Positions 53,625-63,000 of a stretch of DNA of 64,000 nt are shown here, piece after piece. How positions within the stretch are numbered: position 1 is the stretch's first letter; every line of letters begins with the position of its first letter. The position numbers and the translations under genes are program-made. Under the pieces are notes generated by a model that did no database searches, was not told the origin of the DNA, and was given only the letters and a program-made list of their open reading frames with translations. The DNA comes from Stieleria neptunia (lineage in GTDB: Bacteria; Planctomycetota; Planctomycetia; Pirellulales; Pirellulaceae): NCBI RefSeq assembly GCF_007754155.1, contig NZ_CP037423.1:3472001-3536000 (forward strand), read 5' to 3'.

Positions 53625-54404
53625 ATGCCGACTCCCCAATCACTGACCGATGAAGAACGCGCCACGTACGAGTGGCAGATGTGGGTGCCCGACTTCGGCG
53701 AATCGGGGCAAGAAAAACTGAAGGCCGCCTCGGTGATGATCTCGCGCGTCGGCGGCGTCGGCAGTGTGGTGGCGTACGAGCTTGCCGCGGCGGGAGTCGG
53801 AAAACTGGTTCTCGCGCACGCCGGCAATGTCAAGCCGAGCGATCTGAATCGCCAGCTGTTGATGACACACGACTGGATCGGCAAACCGCGGATCGAGTCC
53901 ATCGCCCGCCGATTGTTGGAATTGAATCCGCGGCTGGAAATCGTCGCCGTCGGAGAAAACGTCAGCGAATCCAACGCCGCCGATTTGGTTGCCCAATCTG
54001 ACATCGTCGTCGACTGCGCGCCGCTGTTCCCCGAGCGATTCGCGATGAATGCACAAGCGGTGTTGCAAAACAAACCGATGGTCGAATGCGCGATGTATGA
54101 ATTGGAAGCCCATCTGACGACGCTGATCCCCGGCCGGTCGCCCTGTCTGCGCTGCCTGTTCCCGCAGGAGCCGCCGACTTGGACCCGCCAATTCCCCGTC
54201 TTCGGCGCCGTCTCCGGCACCGTCGCCTGCATGGCTGCGATGGAAACGATCAAAACAATCGCCGGAATCGGCGACCCGCTTGCCGGCCGCTTGCTTAAAA
54301 TGGACTTGCGGGACATGAGCTTCCATCGGCTCAATGTGACCCGACGTCCCGATTGCCCCACCTGTGGCCACCTCTCTCCCGATCCCTCCACGGATGTCGC
54401 ATGA
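53625..54404 (+). CDS. ThiF/MoeB-type E1-like enzyme (first copy)
   Basis: 259 residues from ATG 53625. ISRVGGVGSVVAYELAAAGVGKL is the nucleotide-binding loop and ADLNRQLL-like DLNRQLL follows. Zn-binding CLRC (near residue 183) and CPTC (near residue 246) are present. The catalytic Cys region (SPCLRCLFP) differs from the second E1. The family adenylates the C-terminal Gly of a ubiquitin-like carrier. The stop overlaps the start of the carrier gene by four bases. Confidence 0.85.
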   Translation: MPTPQSLTDEERATYEWQMWVPDFGESGQEKLKAASVMISRVGGVGSVVAYELAAAGVGKLVLAHAGNVKPSDLNRQLLMTHDWIGKPRIESIARRLLELNPRLEIVAVGENVSESNAADLVAQSDIVVDCAPLFPERFAMNAQAVLQNKPMVECAMYELEAHLTTLIPGRSPCLRCLFPQEPPTWTRQFPVFGAVSGTVACMAAMETIKTIAGIGDPLAGRLLKMDLRDMSFHRLNVTRRPDCPTCGHLSPDPSTDVA

Positions 54405-54670
54405 AAGTCATCATACCCACCGCGCTGCGAAAACATACCGACGGCCAGAATCATCTCTCCGTTACAGCCACCACCGTTGAAGACGCCTTGAATCAAGTCG
54501 TCACCGCGCACCCGGAGCTGCGCAGCAGCTTGTTCGATGATGCGAATCAATTGGTGTCGTTTGTCAATGTTTTTGTCAACGATCGCAATATCCGTGACTT
54601 GGAAAACGAAGCGACACCGCTAAACGAAACGGACGAGATTTTGTTGGTACCGGCGATCGCCGGAGGATAA
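54401..54670 (+). CDS. MoaD/ThiS-like ubiquitin-fold sulfur carrier
   Basis: 89 residues from ATG 54401, ending in the characteristic AIAGG so the C-terminal diglycine is intact. The middle (TTVEDALNQVVTAHPEL ... VFVNDRNIRDLENEATPLNETDEILLVPAI) is a beta-grasp fold typical of MoaD/CysO/ThiS. It carries sulfur as a thiocarboxylate. Located between two E1-like genes. Which pathway (molybdopterin, thiamine, cysteine or siderophore sulfur) is not decided. Confidence 0.88.
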   Translation: MKVIIPTALRKHTDGQNHLSVTATTVEDALNQVVTAHPELRSSLFDDANQLVSFVNVFVNDRNIRDLENEATPLNETDEILLVPAIAGG

Positions 54671-54674
54671 TCGG

Positions 54675-55820
54675 ATGGCGGAAAAAACACTGCTAGTACG
54701 GGAAGAGACGGCTCGCTACGCCCGGCATCTGACGCTGCCGGAAGTTGGCGCCGATGGCCAAGTCAAATTGAAATCGGCCTCGGTCCTGATCGTGGGAACC
54801 GGGGGATTGGGGTCACCGGTCAGTTTGTATCTGGCCGCCGCCGGCGTCGGCCGACTCGGAATCGTCGACTTTGACCGGGTCGAGTACTCGAATCTGCAGC
54901 GACAAATCATCCACGGCTCCGACGACGTCGGCCGGCCCAAAGTCCAGTCGGCGGCTGAATCCATCCGGCGGGTCAACCCCTTGGTTCAAGTCGACCAGCA
55001 CGACGAAGCGTTCAGCAGCGCCAACGCGATGCGGATCAGTGCCGATTATGACATCATCATCGACGGCACCGATAACTTTGCGACACGCTACCTGGTCAAC
55101 GATGTCTGCGTCCTGCTCGGCAAACCGAACTGCTACGGCAGCATCTTTCGGTTCGAAGGCCAGGCGTCCGTGTTCGGGCTGCCCGGCGGCCCCTGCTATC
55201 GATGCCTGTACCCGAAACCGCCCGATCCGGGGATGATTCCCAACTGTGCCGAAGGCGGTGTGCTGGGGATCTTGCCGGGCATCGTCGGAACCCTTCAAGC
55301 GACCGAAGCGATCAAGTTGATCTTGGGGATCGGCGAGTCCCTTTCGGGTAGGCTGTTGTTGCTCGATGCCCTGGAGATGAAGTTTCGCGAATTAAAAGTC
55401 AGCCGAGATCCGAAGTGCCCGGTGTGCGGCGATCAGCCGACCATCACCGCCCCGATCGACTACGACCAGTTTTGCGGGACGCCCAAACAGGACACCGCAC
55501 AAAGCCCCTGGGACATCGAGCCGTCCGAATTGAAACGGCGCATCGATGCCGCCGAGCCGCTGACGATCTTGGACGTCCGTCAGCAGCACGAGTACGACAT
55601 CTGCAATCTCGGCGGGACACTGATCCCCCTCGATGAATTGCCGACGCGAACCGGCGAACTGGATCGTTCCTTGCCGATCGTCGTTCACTGCAAAATGGGC
55701 CTGCGGAGCGCCAAAGCCGTCCAATTGTTACGTGACGCCGGATTCACCGACGTCAGCAATTTGAACGGCGGAATCAATCGCTGGTCCAAACAGATTGATG
55801 CCACCGTGCCGACCTACTAG
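54675..55820 (+). CDS. moeB: MoeB/ThiF-type E1-like enzyme fused to a rhodanese domain
   Basis: 381 residues from ATG 54675 with a GGAGG ribosome site nine bases upstream. The E1 domain (residues 1-250) has VLIVGTGGLGSPVSLYLAAAGVG, NLQRQI, TDNFATRYL, and Zn-binding CYRC and CPVC. Residues about 280-381 form a rhodanese with the active Cys in VHCKMGLRSAKA. The fusion lets the same protein activate the carrier and hand it sulfur. MoeZ/MOCS3 have the same domain order. Stop TAG abuts the AAGCTT repeat. Confidence 0.92.
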   Translation: MAEKTLLVREETARYARHLTLPEVGADGQVKLKSASVLIVGTGGLGSPVSLYLAAAGVGRLGIVDFDRVEYSNLQRQIIHGSDDVGRPKVQSAAESIRRVNPLVQVDQHDEAFSSANAMRISADYDIIIDGTDNFATRYLVNDVCVLLGKPNCYGSIFRFEGQASVFGLPGGPCYRCLYPKPPDPGMIPNCAEGGVLGILPGIVGTLQATEAIKLILGIGESLSGRLLLLDALEMKFRELKVSRDPKCPVCGDQPTITAPIDYDQFCGTPKQDTAQSPWDIEPSELKRRIDAAEPLTILDVRQQHEYDICNLGGTLIPLDELPTRTGELDRSLPIVVHCKMGLRSAKAVQLLRDAGFTDVSNLNGGINRWSKQIDATVPTY

Positions 55821-55960
55821 TGGCGTAAGCTTCTAGCTTGCGTTTTTAAGCGGGACGCTTGCGCTGTCCCGATCGCAAGCTGGAAGCTTACGCCACTCGT
55901 GCGATCGCAAGCTGGAAGCTTACGCCACTCGTGCGATCGCAAGCTGGACGCTTACGCCAC
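55820..55960. repeat. Array of four AAGCTT-family repeats between convergent genes
   Basis: One forward unit at 55820-55842 and three reverse units, starting at 55871, 55903 and 55935, with a 32-base period. The forward unit begins at the last base of the moeB-like stop codon. The last reverse unit supplies the final codons and TAA stop of the ABC ATPase gene (55952-55954). Confidence 0.9.
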
Positions 55961-56590
55961 CGTCAACACCCCGTCGTGGAGTTCGAAACGCTGATCCGCC
56001 AAGACTTCGGCTTCTTCGTTGCTGTGGGTGACGTGCAGCGTCGTGACTCCGGTCGTCTCCTTGACCCGTTTGAGCAATTCGTGCATCTCCGCGCGAGTCG
56101 ATTCGTCGAGTGCGCTGAGCGGTTCATCGAGCAACAACACGGCGGGGCGAAACGACAGCGCCCGACCGAGTGCGACCCGTTGTGATTCGCCGCCACTGAG
56201 CGCGTCGACCTTGCGCCCCAACAGCGATGTGATCCCGAGCACTTTGGCGAGCTGAGAAATCCGCTCGTCGATCTCGCTCTGCGGACGTTTCCGCAACCGC
56301 AACGCGAACGCCAAGTGTTGTCCGACCGTCAGCGTGGGAAAGAGCGCCAGGTCTTGGGGGACATATCCGATTTGGCGATCCCCCGGCAACCACGTCGTCA
56401 CGTCGACGCCGTCGATCAGAATTCGCCCCGAGGTGACCTTGCGTAACCCGCAAATCGATTCCAGGATCGTGGTCTTGCCGCGACCGGTCCGCCCCATCAG
56501 CACGGCGTAGTGACCGCGGGGAACTTGCATGCAGATGTCCGAGAGCGAAAACTCGCCGGCATGAATGGAGACATGGTCCAACTCGATCAC
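55952..56590 (-). CDS. ABC transporter ATPase (ModC-like, short form)
   Basis: 212 residues from a GTG that overlaps the permease stop by three bases (GTGA). Walker A reads GRTGRGKTT, with R in place of the usual S/P; signature LSGGESQRVALGRAL and Walker B VLLLDEPLSALDE are intact. It lacks the C-terminal TOBE domain of true ModC, so regulation by molybdate there is not present. It energises the permease encoded just upstream. Confidence 0.88.
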   Translation of the reverse strand: MIELDHVSIHAGEFSLSDICMQVPRGHYAVLMGRTGRGKTTILESICGLRKVTSGRILIDGVDVTTWLPGDRQIGYVPQDLALFPTLTVGQHLAFALRLRKRPQSEIDERISQLAKVLGITSLLGRKVDALSGGESQRVALGRALSFRPAVLLLDEPLSALDESTRAEMHELLKRVKETTGVTTLHVTHSNEEAEVLADQRFELHDGVLTVA

Positions 56591-57432
56591 GCGTTCAACC
56601 CCGTCCCGAGCACGCGAAGAATCAACAACACGACGACGGCCATCGCGACCATCAACAGCGAGACGGCGACGGCGGCGTTCAGCTGGCCGATACTCAACTC
56701 CAAAAAGACCGTCGTCGAAAGCACCTCCGTCCGCATCCGCGTCGCCCCGGCGAACACCAAGATCGGCCCGAACTCGCCGAGCGCCCGTGCCCAGGCGATC
56801 GTCGTCGCGGCGATCATCCCACGCCACGCTTGCGGCAGGGCGATCTGCATGAACGCCTGACCCCGCGTGCAACCGAGCGTCCGCGCCACGTCTTCGGCAC
56901 GCGGATCGATCTGGTCGAACGTCACTCGCATCGTTCGCACCGCAAAGGCACAAGCGACCGAGAACTGTGCGAGCACGACGGCAGGCCATTGATACGTGAC
57001 CGGAAAACCGACGCTGTCACGCAACCAGGCTTCCAATTCCCAACCGAAAATCGGCAGGTGAAATAAAATCAGCAGACTCAATCCCAGCACCAACGGAGGC
57101 AACACGATCGGAATGTCGACCAGGGTGTCGACCAGCCAACGGCCGGGAAAGCGATAGCGCGACAACAGGTACCCCAGCGGCGTTGCGACCCACAGCGACA
57201 GCACCGCCGCCGCCGAACAACTCAAAATCGTCAACCGAAACGCGGCCTGAATCTCCGGCTTTCGAAGTGCATCGATGAAGTCACTCGGCGAAGTGAACAC
57301 GACATCTGCGGCCAACAGCAGCACGATCAAGATGATAAAGCAGGCCGAGATCCCACCCATCACCAGAAAGAACGGCGTGTCGCTGCGGCGCCGAAACGTC
57401 GGCGACGAAGTGGATTTCACCGGCTCACTCAT
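56587..57432 (-). CDS. ABC transporter permease (ModB-like)
   Basis: 281 residues with six predicted membrane segments and the BPD_transp_1 EAA loop (EDVARTLGCTRGQAFMQIALPQAW). LGEFGPILVFAGATRMRTEVL is characteristic of ModB/CysT-type oxyanion permeases. Start ATG 57432 overlaps the binding-protein gene stop by eight bases. Confidence 0.88.
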   Translation of the reverse strand: MSEPVKSTSSPTFRRRSDTPFFLVMGGISACFIILIVLLLAADVVFTSPSDFIDALRKPEIQAAFRLTILSCSAAAVLSLWVATPLGYLLSRYRFPGRWLVDTLVDIPIVLPPLVLGLSLLILFHLPIFGWELEAWLRDSVGFPVTYQWPAVVLAQFSVACAFAVRTMRVTFDQIDPRAEDVARTLGCTRGQAFMQIALPQAWRGMIAATTIAWARALGEFGPILVFAGATRMRTEVLSTTVFLELSIGQLNAAVAVSLLMVAMAVVVLLILRVLGTGLNA

Positions 57433-58924
57433 CCGTCGCGTCTTTGCCGAGATTCTGCCAACGAAATCCTTCGGCGGCGAAGATGTCTTGTGACTCGGTG
57501 GAGCAGATCTGTTGGAACAATCGCGATGCCAGGTTCGGATATGGGGACTGTTTGGCGACCGCCCACGGCTGGGTCGCGACGCTGCAATCGATGCCCTGAA
57601 TCCGGATCGCGTCCAAAAACTCCGACGCACCGGCCGCGTTGCTCAGATAAGCCACCGCGGCGTCGAGTGAACCGGTCTGCAATTGGTTGACCAGCATGTC
57701 GCCGGTCGGCGTTTGGACGGTCACGTTGGGCATGATCTCCTGCTGGACCCCGCCTTCGCGAAACGTATTCTGAGTGATCCAGCCCATCGCGCATTGTTTT
57801 TCATGACCGATCCCCACACGCAAGCCTTCTTTGGACAAATCACGCAACGACGAGATCCCCTTGGGGTTCCCTTTTTGCACCAGGATCACCAGTTCGTTCT
57901 GCGAGACCGGTACCGGTTCGGGAAACAGGTCGTGGACTTGGTTCATGAATTCGCTGTCACAGGCAAAGTAGGCGTCGGGATGCTGGCCGGCTTTCATCTG
58001 CGCCACCAAAATGCCGCATCCGTTGTAGACGCGATTGACCTTCACCCCCTCGCGTTTTTCGAACGCCGCGATCGTGTCTTCGATCGCCGGACGCAGCATC
58101 GAACCGGCGAACACCGACAACTCGGGTTGGTCGGCCCAGGTGTCACCACCGGAGACGCGGAATCCGTGATTGCCGTAATGCTCCAGTCCTCGATCGGCGG
58201 ACGCGATGTAGCGGGCAAAATGCAACGCATCGGCGGTGTGTTCGGTCGACGCGATCACGCCGACGGAAATCTGAGACGCCGTCGCCGCCAGTTCGGGAAT
58301 CTCGACGAAGGTCAAATCGGGATAGGTGTGCAACACCGCGTCATACACGATCCCGGCATCGGCGGCACCGATCTTGATGTCGTTGGCGACTTCGTTGACG
58401 GTTCCGCGATACGCCTTGGTGGTCTTGTCCAGGCCGTCCCAGCGATCGATCGCGCTGAGTGTTTCACGAACGACCTTGCCGATCGCGGCCGAATCGGGAC
58501 TCGCCAACACCACGCGGACATCGTCGCGCAACAAGTCGTTCAAGCTTTGGATCGATTTCGGATTCCCCTTGGGGACCGCGATCACGGCTTGCATTTTCGC
58601 GATCGGGATCTCTTCGGCGATCAGCCCCTTTTCTTTACCCAGGTTCAGGTAGCTGTCGTCGGCCGGCAAATACAGGTCCCCCTGCTTGGCCACTTCGATC
58701 GACGACAGCAGCGTTTGTGACGGTCCGTATTGGATGTCGACGCTGCGGTCGAACTCTTGCTCGTACTCCTTGCGGATCGATTCCATCACCGCCCGGTTGC
58801 TGGCGGCACAGTACAGCATCACGGCCCGTCCGCTGGACGAGGGTTTCTCTCGATCACCGAGCATCACGACGATGCCGATCAATGCGACCAGCGAGCCGGC
58901 CATCAACAGGTAGGTTCGATTCAT
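57425..58924 (-). CDS. Substrate-binding protein with two tandem ModA-like domains
   Basis: 499 residues from ATG 58924. A membrane anchor (YLLMAGSLVALIGIVVML) at the N-terminus replaces a classical signal peptide. Residues about 34-257 form a first SBP domain (VMLYCAASNRAVMESIRKEYEQEF ... GDLYLPADDSYL ... IAVPKGNPKSIQSLNDLL), and residues about 268-495 a second (LSVFAGSMLRPAIEDTIAAFEKREG ... DAYFACDSEFM ... VILVQKGNPKGISSLRDL). Most ModA proteins have one domain. The two differ enough to bind different ligands or to cooperate. Ligand is inferred to be an oxyanion from the permease. Confidence 0.85.
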   Translation of the reverse strand: MNRTYLLMAGSLVALIGIVVMLGDREKPSSSGRAVMLYCAASNRAVMESIRKEYEQEFDRSVDIQYGPSQTLLSSIEVAKQGDLYLPADDSYLNLGKEKGLIAEEIPIAKMQAVIAVPKGNPKSIQSLNDLLRDDVRVVLASPDSAAIGKVVRETLSAIDRWDGLDKTTKAYRGTVNEVANDIKIGAADAGIVYDAVLHTYPDLTFVEIPELAATASQISVGVIASTEHTADALHFARYIASADRGLEHYGNHGFRVSGGDTWADQPELSVFAGSMLRPAIEDTIAAFEKREGVKVNRVYNGCGILVAQMKAGQHPDAYFACDSEFMNQVHDLFPEPVPVSQNELVILVQKGNPKGISSLRDLSKEGLRVGIGHEKQCAMGWITQNTFREGGVQQEIMPNVTVQTPTGDMLVNQLQTGSLDAAVAYLSNAAGASEFLDAIRIQGIDCSVATQPWAVAKQSPYPNLASRLFQQICSTESQDIFAAEGFRWQNLGKDATDE

Positions 58925-58934
58925 GGTTTTTATT

Positions 58935-59930
58935 TTACTTGCGGCCCTGCGGGATCGGAACCAGGACGGGATTGCGATTGCGTCCTTCTTCTGCACTGCG
59001 GTCCGGCGGGCGGTTGTCGATGTCGCCGAAAAGCTGGCCATCCCAATCGGCATCGATCAGCAAATCAAATCCGGGGTTTTGTTCTTTGACCTGACACGAA
59101 CACGCCCCGCTGAGAAAGATCGTCAGCTCTTCCATCAATCGGGCCGACAAGTCACCCGCCGGGATGACTTCCAGTGCCCGCCCGCGTCCAAACACCGGAA
59201 CCAATAACGGCTCTCCGTCCTCGAACGCCGACAAACGCAACCCGGAAAGCAGACCGACCAAAAACGACTCGTTCGGGTCGTCCGGATCGATCTCCAGCAG
59301 ACTGAATTTCACGACCAGCGGCAAGTCGGCGTACAACTCGGAACCCGGCAAACCAATTCCCTCGGGCAACGTCACCTTGGACGACAGCGTCTGGAACGTC
59401 TGTTGAACAAGCCGTTTGGCGTTCTCGGTTTTTTCACGGTCGGCGGATCGGATCAGCAACCAAACGACACTGTGCCCGGCCAGCAGTCGGTCACGCAGTT
59501 CGTTCCGGACCGGCGAATGAAAGATCCCCAATCGATCAGCGTCGGTAAGCGTTCCGTGCCAATGGTTGACGAAACGTCCCCGCCCCAGCTTCGTTCGAAC
59601 CAGGACATGGGGCAACGTGGACTTCTTCGCGTCTGCGTCGATTTCGTTCCACAATGCCACACGCTCAGCGTTTGCGTCGCCGCGGACATCGATGGCCATG
59701 ACCTTGGCATTGGCATGTCCGCCATGGTCGTCGGTCGAAGCATTCAATCGATTCATCAAGTTGGCGTCGGCGGGGGAGAGCGGTCCATCGTGAAAAACAA
59801 TCACTTCGCAATCATCCGGCGTCCAACGTTCCAGTGCATAGCGAAAGACCGGAATGTTGCACGCGCCGGCGCAAGAACTCCAGGCCAAAAGGATGAAGGT
59901 CAGGAGAAGTCCCCGCGAAGGATTGAACAT
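58935..59930 (-). CDS. Secreted protein of unknown function
   Basis: 331 residues from ATG 59930. A signal peptide (LLLTFILLAWSSCAGAC) is followed by NIPVFRYALERWTPDDCEVIVF. The rest is soluble with no motif that I recognise. A Cys pair (GACSCQ) lies near residue 293, and the tail is Arg/Pro-rich. It is encoded 10 bases before the binding-protein gene and after the giant PQQ protein, so it is part of the operon and probably acts in the periplasm with the transporter. Confidence 0.7.
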   Translation of the reverse strand: MFNPSRGLLLTFILLAWSSCAGACNIPVFRYALERWTPDDCEVIVFHDGPLSPADANLMNRLNASTDDHGGHANAKVMAIDVRGDANAERVALWNEIDADAKKSTLPHVLVRTKLGRGRFVNHWHGTLTDADRLGIFHSPVRNELRDRLLAGHSVVWLLIRSADREKTENAKRLVQQTFQTLSSKVTLPEGIGLPGSELYADLPLVVKFSLLEIDPDDPNESFLVGLLSGLRLSAFEDGEPLLVPVFGRGRALEVIPAGDLSARLMEELTIFLSGACSCQVKEQNPGFDLLIDADWDGQLFGDIDNRPPDRSAEEGRNRNPVLVPIPQGRK

Positions 59931-60015
59931 AGAACGAGCCGTATCAGACGTGGTTTCGGCAGTCCGGCAAAGCTGAATCATTTGTCGGCTTGAATGTTTC
60001 AGGAGAGTGGAGCGT

Positions 60016-63000
60016 CTACTTCCCAAAACACATCACGCTGCCGTCGAGTGTCGACAGGAACAGGCTTCCGTTGGCGCCGGCCAAACCGTCCCAGGCGGGC
60101 AGCGTGTCCAGTTTAATCTCATTTTCGATTTCACCGGTGTCAATGTTCACGGCCAGCAATGACGATCCGTCCTTGCCCATCAATGCCGCATCCTGGTCAT
60201 CGAGCAACGCTTGCACCTCGGGGTCGCTCTCACTGAGTTTTTGAAATGTTTCCTCTTCGTTGATCGTGTCCGGCGGACCTACGATAAACAGTTTGTTTCC
60301 GGCCAACACCATGCCGCGAACATAGACCGGGACGTCCTTGGCCCACTTCGGTTTGACCAGCGAGTCGCCGGGTTTGACGGTGCTGTTGTTACCGGCCTTT
60401 TTCTTGGGACCTTGATTGCGGCTGGTGAACTGGATGGCCTTGCCGAACTTGCCTTCGACCAGTTTGCCGCCCTGCAATGTTCCGTTGTTGCGATGCAGAC
60501 CGTGGTCGCGGGCCGTGCCATCGTCAAAGCTGACCGCCAACACGGCGTCGGCAGAGATCTCCGACCCGTCGTCGTAACGTTTGGCGATCTGCTCGGCGGT
60601 TGCCGCCTGAAAGTACAACCGCACTTCGTCGATCGCACCGGCAAACGGCAGCGGAGACGTGTAGTCGCCGACGGCGGTCTGTCCGTCCGCACCGATGTCC
60701 ATGCCCTGCGCGGGATCGGTATGAATCAGGCCGCCCGACTTGCCGCTGGCGGCCAGTTCGCCATCGACATACAACGACATCGTTTTGTCTTCACCCAAGA
60801 CCCCCACCACGTGATGCCAGCCGCCGACGATGCGTTTGGGGCCTGCGACGGTCGCGAGTCCCTGTTCGCTGCGAACCAAAAATTGCGGTTTGCCGGCTTT
60901 GAGTGTCAGCGCGAATCCGGCGGCCGGCCCGCCGCGGGCGATGATCACGCCCTGGGGCTTAGTCGATGTGATCCAGGCCTCCACCGTGATCGGTTTGCCC
61001 TGCGGATTTAAACTCGGCGATTTCGGGAACGAGGCCGATGGAGCCGACGGGCCGCCACCGCCACGCTTCTTCCCAAACCCCTCCGGGATCTCCGGCGGGT
61101 TCTGCTCGGCGGAGAACAACTGGTGTTCCAACACCGTGGTCCAACGCAGGTATTGTGGTTTGCGGCCGTAACCGTAAACGTACCCGTCGCCTTTGACCAG
61201 GATTCGGCCCGAGGGCGCGAACTTGCCGGCTTGGTAGTAACCGCCGTGACCACCGGCAAAGCTTTGCCCCAGCACCCAATACGATCGATGGAACCAGGTG
61301 TCATCCAGGAATCCCATCGGTGCGAAGATATGCGCGTCCTCGCCACGTTGCTTGGACGCTTGGGTGGCGAAGTCGCCGGAATTCGGTCCGATTTCCAACC
61401 GGTTGCCTTCGAAGTCAAATTTCTGTGACTTCATGTAAATGTGCCGCCCGTCGGTGGACAAGATGTCGGGAAGCCCGACCGGCATTTGCAGGATTTGAAT
61501 TTTTTCCTGCAGGTTGTTGCCGCTGTCGGGATTGGTTTCATCCATGATCGTTTCGGAGAGTTTTTTGCCGGTGGCCAAATCCAGCCGCAGCAGACGCAAC
61601 CCGCCGTCAAGGAAATTTGATCGTCCGGCGACGGTGTACACCGTGTCATCGTGAATCAGCACGCTGCCGTGGACCGGCCATAAGGATTCCAGTTGTTCAT
61701 AGGCCATCGCACGGCGATCCATCGGCGCCGCACGGTAACGCCAAACCAATTCTCCGTCGGTCGTCAAGCAATACACCCATCCATCGGCGCCGCCGAAGAC
61801 GACTCGGCCGCGGTGAATCGTCGGCGGCGAATCGATCCGTGCACCGGCGGTGAAGGTCCATTTTGAATCGCCCGTCGTCTCGTCCAGGGCGTGCAAGGTG
61901 TGCTGGTCGATCTGCGCCACGTAGACGACGCCGCCGGCGATGACCGGCGAGGTCAGCCGGCCACCCAGGTTGACCGTCCACTTGGAATCAACGTCTTCGG
62001 AAATCGGGCCGCTGGTCGTGCCGCTGCGGCCGGCGTCGTGGCGATAGGTCGGCCAGTCATCCGCCGGCGTCGCAGCGGCCGGTTGGGTCGCTGCCAGTTC
62101 CGCACCAAACGCGGGACCTTTTTCACGCCGTCCCGCCTCCAACACCTTCGTCGGGATCGGTCGCGTGGGGGCCAGCGGGGCCAGGGCATTGAATCCGAAC
62201 AGCTTGGCTTCCGGGTAACAGGCACAATTGTGTGGCGGTGCGTAGGTCAATCCGTTGCAAGGCATCACGCCATACAAACACCCACCACGCACCCAGTGAT
62301 TGATATCCCAGTGTTCCTTGTCCGGATCAACAAACTCGATTCCGGTCCGCGACGGCATCAGGAAATTATCGGTCGCCTTGGCGATGTAGCAGCGGTGGTG
62401 AAACCAATACGTGTCCACATCGGGCGCGAACGATTTGACGACTTCACCGGTTCTCGGGTTGCGTCCGGTGTAAACGCCGCTGTCCTTGCCCGAGGTCAAC
62501 GGTGCCAGCCAAACCAATCCGTCGACGACCATCAAGTCTTGCGGCGATTGATAGCCGCTATTGGGGAAACTTGCGTCCCACAGTTTTTCGCCGCTCTTGG
62601 CGTCGCTGCTGATCATCTTGCCGTCGCCGCCGGCATACAACACCACGTCGTTGTAGACGACCAGACGCGGTCCGAAGTTAAACGTGAACGCATCGCGGCG
62701 GGTCACCGACTCACTTTCCCAGACGACGTCGCCCGAGCGTCCGTCCAAGCTGACGATCTTTTCGCCATCGTGAAAGTAGAGTTGCGAGTCTTTGGCGGCC
62801 AGGGTCAGCGGAGAAACCTTGGTCTTCTTGGCCCACAGCTGTTTTCCCGTGCTGGCCTGAAACGCCATCAACACACGCGGTTCTTCGTTCCAGAAAAAGC
62901 TGCGTGAACGCGCCTGGTCACCGACCGTGCCGTGCAGCGGGGCGTAGTCTTCCAGCTCCGCCTTTCCTTTTCGTACGACTAGGAACAACAAGTCGCCCGT

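Noticed and set aside
55871..55960. Three direct repeats with 32-base period, reminiscent of a CRISPR
   Set aside because: The spacing sequence is part of the repeat and is the same in each unit; it is one dispersed intergenic repeat family, with no cas genes.
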